6,398 nucleotides of DNA from Syntrophus sp. (in: bacteria) (GTDB lineage: Bacteria > Desulfobacterota > Syntrophia > Syntrophales > UBA8958). The DNA is taken from contig DMAT01000080.1 in the NCBI GenBank assembly GCA_003451635.1, forward strand, positions 9,340 through 15,737, given 5' to 3'. The notes under the pieces were generated by a model. The model was not told where the DNA came from and did no database searches. It was given only the letters and a program-made list of their open reading frames with translations. The position numbers and the translations under genes were made by a program. Shown piece by piece: positions 1 through 5,294 of the stretch; within the stretch, counting starts at the first letter, position 1; each line of letters opens with the position of its first letter.

Positions 1-1544
1 GTCTCCTCTGCCTTTCTTCGCTCAGTTACATCATGAAGAATACCCATGAAACCGGTTGGCTTTCCCTTGCTGTCCTTTTTAAGAGAGACGGAAATCTCCA
101 CATATTGTTCCTTTCCGTCCGGACGGTTGACGCGGTTGACCAACCCCTTTTCCGATTCACCAGTCTTGAAAACGCGATGGAAGATGCTATAAAGCTCCCC
201 TTCCTCCTCTTCAACGGCAAATTCCTTGAAGTTCACCCCCATGAGCTTATGATGAGGAACACCGGTAATCCGGGCACAGGAATCATTCATAAACTGTACG
301 CACCCTTTCAGGTCGACTTCGTAATAGCCGTCCCCGATGTTTTCGATGATGGCCCGGTATCTCTCCTCGCTGGCCTTCAGGGCATCCTGGGCCAGTTTCC
401 GATCAGTAATGTCCATATGAGTCCCCTCGTAATGGAGGGCATTGCCGTTCTTGTCCAGGACAACCCGGGCATTAATAGACACCCAGAAAATCGTCCCATC
501 TTTTCTGAAAGTGGCGTGTTCGAAATTATCTACAAATCCCTGCTTTTTTATCTTCTTTTTAAAATATTCACGATCCTCAGGATACACATAATGTTGGGCA
601 GCCATGTCCGTAACCGATGCTACCATCTCCTCGGGCGAGTCAAAACCGCACATCTTTGCCAGGGCGAGATTGACACGGATAAACCGGCCTTCAGGAGTGC
701 TCTGGAACATACCCACCACGGCATTATCAAAGATTTGCCGGTACTTGAGTTCACTTTCTTTCAGGTCTTGCTCTGCCTGTTTGATATTCGTTATATCCCG
801 GACAATGCCCATTAACAGAACCTTTCCGGCAATATCGAGGCGGCTCAGGCTCACCTCGGCGTAGAAGGGGGTCCCGTCGTAACGGCAATGGAGCCATTCA
901 AAGAGCTGGGACTCGCCCCGCAGTGCCGCATCCATCCTTTCCGTTAATTTTTCACCGGAACTCGCCCCGTCGGACTGTTGGGGCGCGGAGACACGATCGG
1001 GCGTGGCTCCGACAATGTTTTCACGTTTGCACTTGAAGACTTCTAGGGCCCTATTATTGCAGTCAGTAAACACGTAGTCTTCCATAACAAAAATAGCGTC
1101 ATTGGCCCCTTCAAACAGTGTTTTGTAACGCATTTTCTGTTCAGATAACACTGCTTCCGCTTGCTTCTTTTCCGTCACGTCCATGGAATTACCCAGAATG
1201 GCCTGTTTCCCCTGGTAGGTGATGGGTATAACCGTCTCCATGATCCAACGGGTCTGCAAATCACTTGTTATGATACGGAATTCGTAGGGTTCTGTTCTTA
1301 GACCTTTAAGCATCTCCCCGGCCAGTCTATTCACCAGGTCTCTGTCTTCCTGATGAACAATACTGAGAGCGTCACGGCCCACGAGTTCTATAGGCGTGTA
1401 TCCTGCATAGGAGGCGGCATTTCGGTTGAGGTAGCTAAAACGACCGTTCTGAACCACATATATACCCGCAAAGGAGGCTTCGGCGATGGTCTGGTAAAAT
1501 TCTGGCTGTTGGCTCCGGTCTTCTCTGGGATGCGATAATTTCAT
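1..1544 (-). CDS. Multi-PAS-domain sensor protein, N-terminal part (C-terminus beyond the left edge)
   Basis: An uninterrupted reading frame of 514 codons runs leftward from ATG at 1544 to the window edge. It contains four consecutive PAS/PAC units at about residues 16-138, 139-266, 267-394 and 395-514. Each unit starts with a short helical linker (RYKTLFEGANDAI, KYRQIFDNAVVGMF, RYRAIIENIGDGYY) and ends with a PAC-type D(V/I)T signature (SMDVTEKKQAE, VRDITNIKQAE, HMDITDRKLAQ, LHDVTERRKAEE). No signal peptide or membrane segment is visible, so the sensor is probably cytoplasmic. PAS domains bind small ligands, cofactors or partners. The output domain (histidine kinase, GGDEF, sigma-54 activator or other) lies outside the window, so the output cannot be named. 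An in-frame TAA just upstream makes ATG 1544 the first available ATG, although no good Shine-Dalgarno precedes it. The gene is divergent from the hydrogenase cluster, and a functional link is unproven. Confidence 0.9.
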   Translation of the reverse strand, partial: MKLSHPREDRSQQPEFYQTIAEASFAGIYVVQNGRFSYLNRNAASYAGYTPIELVGRDALSIVHQEDRDLVNRLAGEMLKGLRTEPYEFRIITSDLQTRWIMETVIPITYQGKQAILGNSMDVTEKKQAEAVLSEQKMRYKTLFEGANDAIFVMEDYVFTDCNNRALEVFKCKRENIVGATPDRVSAPQQSDGASSGEKLTERMDAALRGESQLFEWLHCRYDGTPFYAEVSLSRLDIAGKVLLMGIVRDITNIKQAEQDLKESELKYRQIFDNAVVGMFQSTPEGRFIRVNLALAKMCGFDSPEEMVASVTDMAAQHYVYPEDREYFKKKIKKQGFVDNFEHATFRKDGTIFWVSINARVVLDKNGNALHYEGTHMDITDRKLAQDALKASEERYRAIIENIGDGYYEVDLKGCVQFMNDSCARITGVPHHKLMGVNFKEFAVEEEEGELYSIFHRVFKTGESEKGLVNRVNRPDGKEQYVEISVSLKKDSKGKPTGFMGILHDVTERRKAEE

Positions 1545-1716
1545 GTAATATGATCTGCAAAAGTTTTAATATTTTTGAGAACTAGCACAACTTCCATAAA
1601 ACATCCACTGGGTTGTTAAAAAAAGGGGCTGCCAATGTTGAATTGCATATATAACCAATTATATCACGAATGAACAGGTATTGAGTGCGATAATTTTCCT
1701 CATTGGGACAATTTTA

Positions 1717-1745
1717 TTGACATCCCCCCTTTCCTTGTGGTAAGC
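1717..1745 (+). promoter_or_regulatory. Possible sigma-70-type promoter for the DRTGG/ATPase genes (weak)
   Basis: TTGACA at 1717-1722 matches the -35 consensus exactly and lies about 90 bp upstream of the first gene of the rightward cluster. At 17-bp spacing the -10 position (1740-1745, GTAAGC) is a poor match to TATAAT. This would be either an activator-dependent promoter or a chance hexamer. It is the best candidate by position, but support is weak. Confidence 0.25.
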
Positions 1746-1800
1746 GAACTCGGGTTTCGATGACCGATTAGAGTCTTGATATTTAACATATTTTCTTTCA

Positions 1801-1808
1801 AAGGAGAG
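1801..1808 (+). promoter_or_regulatory. Ribosome binding site for the first DRTGG gene
   Basis: AAGGAGAG ends a few bases before GTG 1813, with the GGAG core (1803-1806) six bases from the start codon. This supports the GTG start of the DRTGG gene. Confidence 0.75.
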
Positions 1809-1812
1809 CAAG

Positions 1813-2187
1813 GTGACGCTTCGAGAGATAAAAGAGCTACTGGATGCAGAAGTTCTCGTCGGCCACGATCAGTTGGACAAAGAGATAAAGACCGCCTTCG
1901 GCGCCGATCTCATGAGTGATGTCCTGGCCTTTGCAAAGGCGGGAAGCTTGTTGCTGACCGGTCTGACGAACCCTCAGGTCATCCGGACGTCTGACGTTCT
2001 CGATATTGCCGCAATTATCATGGTGCGAGGAAAGCGGCCATCACCGGAAACGCTCCGCCTCGCGGAAGAGCTGCTGATCCCGGTCCTGACCACAAAATAT
2101 ATCCTCTTTGAAACCGCCGGGAAACTATACGCCAAAGGTATCGTTGGCTGCATGGAAAGGGTTGACGACGAACGTGCTTTCACATGA
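1813..2187 (+). CDS. DRTGG-domain protein (first copy)
   Basis: This 124-residue protein starts at GTG 1813 behind a good ribosome binding site. The whole chain resembles a single stand-alone DRTGG domain, a small alpha/beta domain also found in phosphotransacetylases and next to CBS domains, where a ligand-binding role is suspected. Family-like features are the N-terminal helix with MTLREIKELLDAEVLVG, the central ADLMSDVLAFAKAGSLLLTG segment (about 31-50), the hydrophobic strand IAAIIMVRGKRP (about 65-76) and IPVLTT near 89-94. The literal DRTGG tetrad is not present. It resembles the protein at 2642-3001 (shared DL-SDV-A--K-G-L--T pattern, II---G--P, IPV--T, GK-Y), so the two look like diverged paralogues. 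Its end overlaps the following ATPase gene by 14 bases, which suggests translational coupling. A cytoplasmic ligand sensor for the ATPase is a plausible but unproven role. Confidence 0.85.
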   Translation: MTLREIKELLDAEVLVGHDQLDKEIKTAFGADLMSDVLAFAKAGSLLLTGLTNPQVIRTSDVLDIAAIIMVRGKRPSPETLRLAEELLIPVLTTKYILFETAGKLYAKGIVGCMERVDDERAFT

Positions 2188-2629
2188 ACCGGCCATCTAT
2201 GAGAATTCCTTTCCCGTAGAGGGTGGAACATACGAAAACGCCGGGCATGTCTCGAGCCAGATCAAAGCCCTGCTGAAAGGGATGAAAATATCCAAGGAGG
2301 TCGTCAGGAGGGCTGCTTTAGTCACTTACGAATCAGAAATCAATATCTGTTCCTACGCCAGGAGCGGTAAGATCGTCCTCCAGGTAACTCCGGAGCACGT
2401 CACAATCGAAGCAATTGATGAGGGCCAGGGCATCGTCGATATTGAGCTGGCTATGCAGGAAGGTTATTCGACGGCAACGGACAGGATAAGGGAAATGGGT
2501 TTCGGGGCCGGGATGGGGTTGTGTAACATCAAAAATTTTTCTGATTTCTTTCGCATCACCTCGGAGATCGGAAAAGGCACCCATCTCAAGATGGTTATTC
2601 GCATCGACAAAGATTTTGATGGGATTTAA
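2174..2629 (+). CDS. RsbW-like (anti-sigma-type) ATP-binding protein
   Basis: This is a GHKL-fold ATPase of the serine-kinase / anti-sigma-factor type, 151 residues from GTG 2174. The N-box-like segment is YESEINICSYA (about 52-62), the G1 box is DEGQGI (82-87, Asp82 expected to contact adenine), and the glycine-rich lid is GFGAGMGLCNIKNFSD (109-124), followed by GKGTHLKMVI (133-142). Such proteins bind ATP and either phosphorylate an antagonist protein on serine or sequester a partner. No STAS-type antagonist or sigma factor is encoded in the window, so the partner is unknown. The start is uncertain. GTG 2174 fits the usual family N-terminus (a strand leading into FPVEGGTYENAG), with GGAAAGGG at 2154-2161 as a distant ribosome binding site. 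TTG 2144 and ATG 2108 are in-frame alternatives lying deep inside the upstream gene. The overlap with that gene implies co-translation. Confidence 0.82.
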   Translation: MLSHEPAIYENSFPVEGGTYENAGHVSSQIKALLKGMKISKEVVRRAALVTYESEINICSYARSGKIVLQVTPEHVTIEAIDEGQGIVDIELAMQEGYSTATDRIREMGFGAGMGLCNIKNFSDFFRITSEIGKGTHLKMVIRIDKDFDGI

Positions 2630-2641
2630 TTAAATCATACC

Positions 2642-3001
2642 GTGCACTTAGAAGACATTGTCAAAGCACTTAATCTAAGGGTTGTCTCCGGCGAGGAAGG
2701 GCTCGCCGCCGAGGTTCTGGGGGGGTATGTCGGCGACCTGCTGAGCGATGTTATGGCCAACAGCAAGGAAGGCGATCTCTGGATCACCCGGCAGACTCAT
2801 CAGAACATCGTTGCCGTGGCCAGCCTGAAGGACCACGCCGGAATCATCCTGATTCAGGGTTGCAACCCGGCTGCCGATACCATGGATAAGGCGCGTAAGG
2901 AAGGCGTCCCAATTATGGTAACGGATATGCCAGGTTTTGAAGCTATCGGCAAGGTATACAACATGATCGCAACTAAGAAGGGTCCAGACCCTTCCACATG
3001 A
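2642..3001 (+). CDS. DRTGG-domain protein (second copy)
   Basis: This 119-residue protein starts at GTG 2642, twelve bases after the ATPase stop, with no evident Shine-Dalgarno. It is a single DRTGG-like domain: MHLEDIVKALNLRVVSG at the N-terminus, GDLLSDVMANSKEGDLWIT (about 31-49), HAGIILIQGCNP (about 65-76), and VPIMVTDMPGFEAIGKVY (about 89-106). It is a diverged relative of the 1813-2187 product, sharing the spacing of conserved segments but with many substitutions. The two may therefore sense different ligands or form a heteromer. The gene closes the first tight block and is followed at once by a rho-independent terminator. The ligand is unknown, and a regulatory role in the hydrogenase cluster is inferred from context only. 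Confidence 0.85.
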   Translation: MHLEDIVKALNLRVVSGEEGLAAEVLGGYVGDLLSDVMANSKEGDLWITRQTHQNIVAVASLKDHAGIILIQGCNPAADTMDKARKEGVPIMVTDMPGFEAIGKVYNMIATKKGPDPST

Positions 3002-3030
3002 AAAGACCATGATATCATGGTCTTTTTTTT
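3002..3030 (+). terminator. Rho-independent terminator after the second DRTGG gene
   Basis: The arms AAAGACCATGAT (3002-3013) and ATCATGGTCTTT (3014-3025) form a perfect 24-bp palindrome beginning directly after the TGA stop. It can fold as a 10-bp stem with an ATAT loop. The right arm runs into eight consecutive T residues (3023-3030), as expected for intrinsic termination on the plus strand. The stem is only moderately GC-rich, so partial read-through into the PHP gene, 24 bases further on, is possible. A perfect palindrome could also be a protein-binding site. Confidence 0.8.
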
Positions 3031-3053
3031 ATATTTTTTAGGTTCAGCTCCTG

Positions 3054-3794
3054 ATGAAGGCGTTTCGTTGTGACCTTCACATCCATACATGCCTGTCGCC
3101 ATGCGCTGAGCTGGATATGTACCCCCGGGCCATTTTGCAGAAAGCCCTTGATGAAAAACTGGATATTATCGGCATATGTGACCATAATTCCTCAGAGAAT
3201 GTCGCGTCCGTTCAGAAGGCGGCATCCGGCCATCCCCTGACAGTGTTTCCGGGCATGGAGGTATCCAGCAAAGAGGAAGTGCACACGTTGGCGCTCCCTG
3301 ATAATATGTCCCATTTACAACGCTTCCAGAGAGTCATATATGATAACCTGCCGGGTGAAAACGACGAAGATTATTTCGGGTGTCAGGCCATCGTTAATGA
3401 AAGCGACGAAGTTGAGGGATTCAATAAGTACCTTCTGATCGGTGCGACGTCTCTATCTCTCCAGGAAATCATTGGCCATATTCACCGCCTTGGGGGGCTC
3501 GCCATTGCCTCCCATATCGACAGAGAAAGTTTCAGCGTCATCGGGCAGTTGGGTTTCATCGACCCTACCTTCGCCTTTGATGCCCTGGAGGTCACTCCCC
3601 GCCTGGGGCTGGCCAAGGCGAGAGAAACCTTTCCCGACCTTGGCAATTATCCCTTTATTACCTCCTCTGACGCCCATTTCCTCCGTGATATCGGCACGAC
3701 TTGTACAGAGATGTGGATGGCGGAGGGAAGCTTTCAAGAGCTATGCATGGCTCTCCGCGGCGAGGCGGGAAGACGTGTAATCGGCGGAACTTGA
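3054..3794 (+). CDS. PHP-domain metal-dependent phosphoesterase
   Basis: The 246-residue product has the ordered metal-binding motifs of the PHP family, which is related to the DNA polymerase III alpha PHP domain, histidinol phosphatase and TrpH/YciV-type phosphoesterases. They are DLHIH (7-11, His9 and His11), CDHN (42-45, Asp43 and His44), GMEVSS (67-72, Glu69), His77 in EVHTLAL, ASHIDRES (152-159, His154) and SSDAH (204-208, Asp206 and His208). These would hold a two- or three-metal centre that hydrolyses a phosphoester; the substrate is unknown. A segment at about 84-127 separates the early and late motifs. Cys13 and Cys17 sit beside the first metal motif. The gene starts at ATG 3054 with only a weak AGG upstream, lies 24 bases after the terminator T-run, and ends one base before the next gene, so those two are clearly co-translated. 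A phosphatase or nucleotide hydrolase opposing the neighbouring ATPases is an inference. Confidence 0.88.
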   Translation: MKAFRCDLHIHTCLSPCAELDMYPRAILQKALDEKLDIIGICDHNSSENVASVQKAASGHPLTVFPGMEVSSKEEVHTLALPDNMSHLQRFQRVIYDNLPGENDEDYFGCQAIVNESDEVEGFNKYLLIGATSLSLQEIIGHIHRLGGLAIASHIDRESFSVIGQLGFIDPTFAFDALEVTPRLGLAKARETFPDLGNYPFITSSDAHFLRDIGTTCTEMWMAEGSFQELCMALRGEAGRRVIGGT

Positions 3795-3795
3795 C

Positions 3796-4344
3796 ATGCT
3801 GGAATTGGCATTACACATTCTTGATATCGCAGAGAATTCCACCCGGGCCGGGGCCAGGCATGTATATATACATCTGAATGAAGACCGCGAACATGACCTC
3901 CTCAACCTGGAGATCACTGACGACGGCGTCGGCATGGACAAGGAGTCCCTGGCAAAGGCCGTCGACCCTTTTTACACGACCAAAAAGGTCCGACGGGTGG
4001 GGCTGGGACTGCCGATGCTGGCCCAGGCTGCGGAAATGACAGGGGGAGAGTTGATTCTGACATCGGAACCGGGCAAAGGGACGCGACTCAAGGTGACCTT
4101 TGGACTTGGGCATATTGACCGCCAGCCCCTTGGCGATGCCGCCGGGGTCATGGTAACTCTGATTGCCGGAAATCCGGACATAGATTTTACCTATTGTCAT
4201 GACCATGGAGATCAAAGCTATCTCCTCAGCACGGAAGAGATAAAGAAAGAAATCGAGGACGTCCCCATCAATCATGTGGAAGTGCTTAAATACATAAGAA
4301 ATCACATTGCCGAAGGTTTGAAAGAAATTGGATCGGAAGCGTAA
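3796..4344 (+). CDS. Stand-alone histidine-kinase-type ATPase (HATPase_c) with C-terminal extension
   Basis: This 182-residue protein consists of a GHKL ATPase domain at about 1-105. The N box is HILDIAENSTRAGA (7-20, Asn14 as Mg-ATP ligand), the G1 box DDGVGM (42-47), the F-box-like region DPFYTTK (57-63), the G2 box VGLGL (68-72) and GKGTRLKVTF (93-102). There is no His-containing dimerisation domain, no sensor and no membrane segment, so it is not a complete histidine kinase. A further 75 or so residues (about 106-182) follow that I cannot assign, ending in a helical, charged tail. The gene starts one base after the PHP stop (GGCGGA at 3783-3788 as ribosome binding site) and lies 33 bases before hndA, so co-transcription with the hydrogenase genes is likely. 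It may phosphorylate or bind a separate partner protein; the partner is not visible here. Confidence 0.87.
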   Translation: MLELALHILDIAENSTRAGARHVYIHLNEDREHDLLNLEITDDGVGMDKESLAKAVDPFYTTKKVRRVGLGLPMLAQAAEMTGGELILTSEPGKGTRLKVTFGLGHIDRQPLGDAAGVMVTLIAGNPDIDFTYCHDHGDQSYLLSTEEIKKEIEDVPINHVEVLKYIRNHIAEGLKEIGSEA

Positions 4345-4353
4345 GCATCGCTT
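4337..4353 (+). other. Small hairpin spanning the ATPase stop codon
   Basis: AAGCG (4337-4341) and CGCTT (4349-4353) form a 5-bp stem with a 7-base loop that contains the TAA stop. No T-run follows, so it is not a terminator. It might be a minor processing or mRNA-stability element between the regulator and hydrogenase genes, or chance. Confidence 0.2.
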
Positions 4354-4361
4354 TACATATG

Positions 4362-4368
4362 AAGGAGG
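4362..4368 (+). promoter_or_regulatory. Strong ribosome binding site of hndA
   Basis: AAGGAGG matches the anti-Shine-Dalgarno sequence fully and ends nine bases before ATG 4378. It is clearly stronger than the sites before most of the upstream regulatory genes, which fits higher translation of the enzyme subunits. Confidence 0.8.
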
Positions 4369-4377
4369 AAGCAATTC

Positions 4378-4872
4378 ATGAAAGCGGAGAATGACGAATT
4401 ATTAAAAGAGTTTTCAGCGGAAAAGATAGCCACGCTGGACGCAATCATCGCCAAGCACAGAGGGAAACCGGGCGGTCTGATTCCTGTGCTTGAAGAAGCA
4501 CAGGTTATCCTCGAATACCTGCCCGTCCCCATTCAGAAAAAGATCGCCAAAGGTTTGAACCTTCCCTTCAGCCGTGTTTACGGCGTCGTCACCTTTTATT
4601 CTTTTTTTACCATGACCCCCCGGGGAAGGCATACGGTACGCGTCTGCCTCGGCACCGCCTGTTATGTCAGGGGAGGTAAGGCCCTCTCGGATGCCATAGA
4701 AAAAAATTTCGGCGTTAAGGAGGGGGAAACAACTCCCGACCGGAGATTTACCTATGAGTCAGTCCGTTGCCTCGGGGCCTGCGGTCTCGGACCGGTTGTT
4801 GTTGTGGACAATGACGTGCACGGACGGGTCAAACCGGGGAAAGTCAAAGAAATCCTAAATGCATACAACTGA
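4378..4872 (+). CDS. hndA: NuoE-like [2Fe-2S] subunit of NAD(P)H-linked [FeFe]-hydrogenase (HndA/HydC type)
   Basis: The 164-residue protein has the two parts of the NuoE / 24-kDa family: an N-terminal helical bundle (about 10-65, with GGLIPVLEEAQVILEYLP) and a thioredoxin-like [2Fe-2S] domain. The conserved link VYGVVTFYSFF lies at about 67-77. The four cluster ligands are Cys90 and Cys95 (CLGTAC) and Cys131 and Cys135 (CLGAC), the normal C-x4-C...C-x3-C arrangement. Length is typical of the family. In the Hnd and Hyd complexes this subunit sits beside the FMN subunit and carries electrons to or from the NAD(P)H site in the cytoplasm. Starting behind a strong ribosome binding site and followed 20 bases later by hndB, it opens the structural part of the cluster. 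The same subunit type also occurs in NADH-linked formate dehydrogenases and complex I. The following HndB-like gene argues for the hydrogenase type, but the catalytic gene is not in view. Confidence 0.92.
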   Translation: MKAENDELLKEFSAEKIATLDAIIAKHRGKPGGLIPVLEEAQVILEYLPVPIQKKIAKGLNLPFSRVYGVVTFYSFFTMTPRGRHTVRVCLGTACYVRGGKALSDAIEKNFGVKEGETTPDRRFTYESVRCLGACGLGPVVVVDNDVHGRVKPGKVKEILNAYN

Positions 4873-4892
4873 CAAAAAAGTGAGGATACCTT

Positions 4893-5276
4893 ATGGCAAA
4901 GATCACGATTGAAGATTTAAAGAAGATCAAGGAGCGGGTCCACGCAGAAACAGCCCTGCGGGATGGTCACCTCCGTGTCAAGGTCACCGTCCATATGGGG
5001 ACCTGCGGCATCGCCTCGGGGGCCAAGGAAGTCATGGACGCCCTGCTTAAAGAAATTGAAGAAGCCGGGGTAACGGATGTGGCCATTACCACCTCGGGCT
5101 GCATGGGGCTCTGCAGCAGGGAACCCCTGGTTACCGTCGAGATCCTCAACCAGGACCCGATTAAGTACGAATACATGAACTCAAATAAAATGCGTCAGGT
5201 CTTCAAACGGCACATCCTGGAAGGAGAAATTCAGAATCCATTCGTACTGGCCCGGGGCGCGGAAACACAAAAATAG
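4893..5276 (+). CDS. hndB: HndB-like thioredoxin-fold (2Fe-2S) ferredoxin-domain protein
   Basis: This 127-residue protein resembles HndB, the second subunit of the Desulfovibrio NADP-reducing hydrogenase. After a charged helical N-terminus comes a thioredoxin-like ferredoxin segment with MGTCGIASGAKEVMDALL (35-52) and TTSGCMGLCSREPLVTV (67-82-type region), then a C-terminal helix and tail (KMRQVFKRHILEGE). Only three cysteines are present: Cys38, Cys70 and Cys74. Aligned on the shared (A)SG motif with the HndC N-terminus, the first ligand position holds His34, and Cys38 is shifted by one place, so the ligand set is not the usual four-Cys one. Whether it carries a cluster cannot be told from sequence. 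The gene has a GAGG ribosome binding site at 4882-4885, follows hndA by 20 bases and precedes hndC by about ten, fitting the order hndA-hndB-hndC. The protein is cytoplasmic and probably part of the complex. Confidence 0.88.
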   Translation: MAKITIEDLKKIKERVHAETALRDGHLRVKVTVHMGTCGIASGAKEVMDALLKEIEEAGVTDVAITTSGCMGLCSREPLVTVEILNQDPIKYEYMNSNKMRQVFKRHILEGEIQNPFVLARGAETQK

Positions 5277-5284
5277 AAGGAGGG
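5277..5284 (+). promoter_or_regulatory. Ribosome binding site that bears on the hndC start
   Basis: The GGAGG core (5279-5283) of AAGGAGGG lies only two bases from ATG 5286, which is too close, and eleven bases from the in-frame ATG 5295, which is workable. It therefore favours 5295 as the hndC start, giving an N-terminus MKVFRSHLLICGGTGC typical of NuoF-like hydrogenase subunits. Confidence 0.65.
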
Positions 5285-5294
5285 TATGAACCTA

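Larger units (their letters stand above)
1545..1812. other. Divergent intergenic region
   Basis: This 268-bp AT-rich stretch separates the leftward PAS sensor gene from the rightward DRTGG/ATPase/hydrogenase cluster, so it should hold promoters for both. I see no convincing small gene, RNA gene, riboswitch fold or long repeat in it. The only recognisable elements are an exact TTGACA hexamer at 1717-1722 and the ribosome binding site at 1801-1808. No sigma-54-type GG-N10-GC element was found upstream of 1813. Confidence 0.6.

Noticed and set aside
33..815. Plus-strand open frame of 260 codons
   Set aside because: It lies wholly antisense to the four-PAS sensor, whose minus-strand frame is continuous for 514 codons and shows clear PAS/PAC motifs. 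The plus-strand translation has no recognisable domain.
1545..1812. Riboswitch, small RNA or sigma-54 promoter in the divergent region
   Set aside because: No conserved riboswitch core, strong hairpin with T-run or GG-N10-GC element could be found by eye.
2108..2173. Upstream ATG (2108) or TTG (2144) as the start of the RsbW-like ATPase
   Set aside because: These would add residues encoded deep inside the first DRTGG gene with no family-like sequence. GTG 2174 gives a normal-length N-terminus, though the start remains uncertain.
2626..2633. TTAATTAA palindrome at the end of the RsbW-like ATPase gene
   Set aside because: It is too short and AT-rich, with no T-run or GC stem. It is not a terminator and probably arises by chance around the stop codon.
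3811..4374. Minus-strand open frame of 187 codons
   Set aside because: It is antisense to the HATPase gene, which has intact N, G1 and G2 boxes. The minus-strand translation has no domain features.
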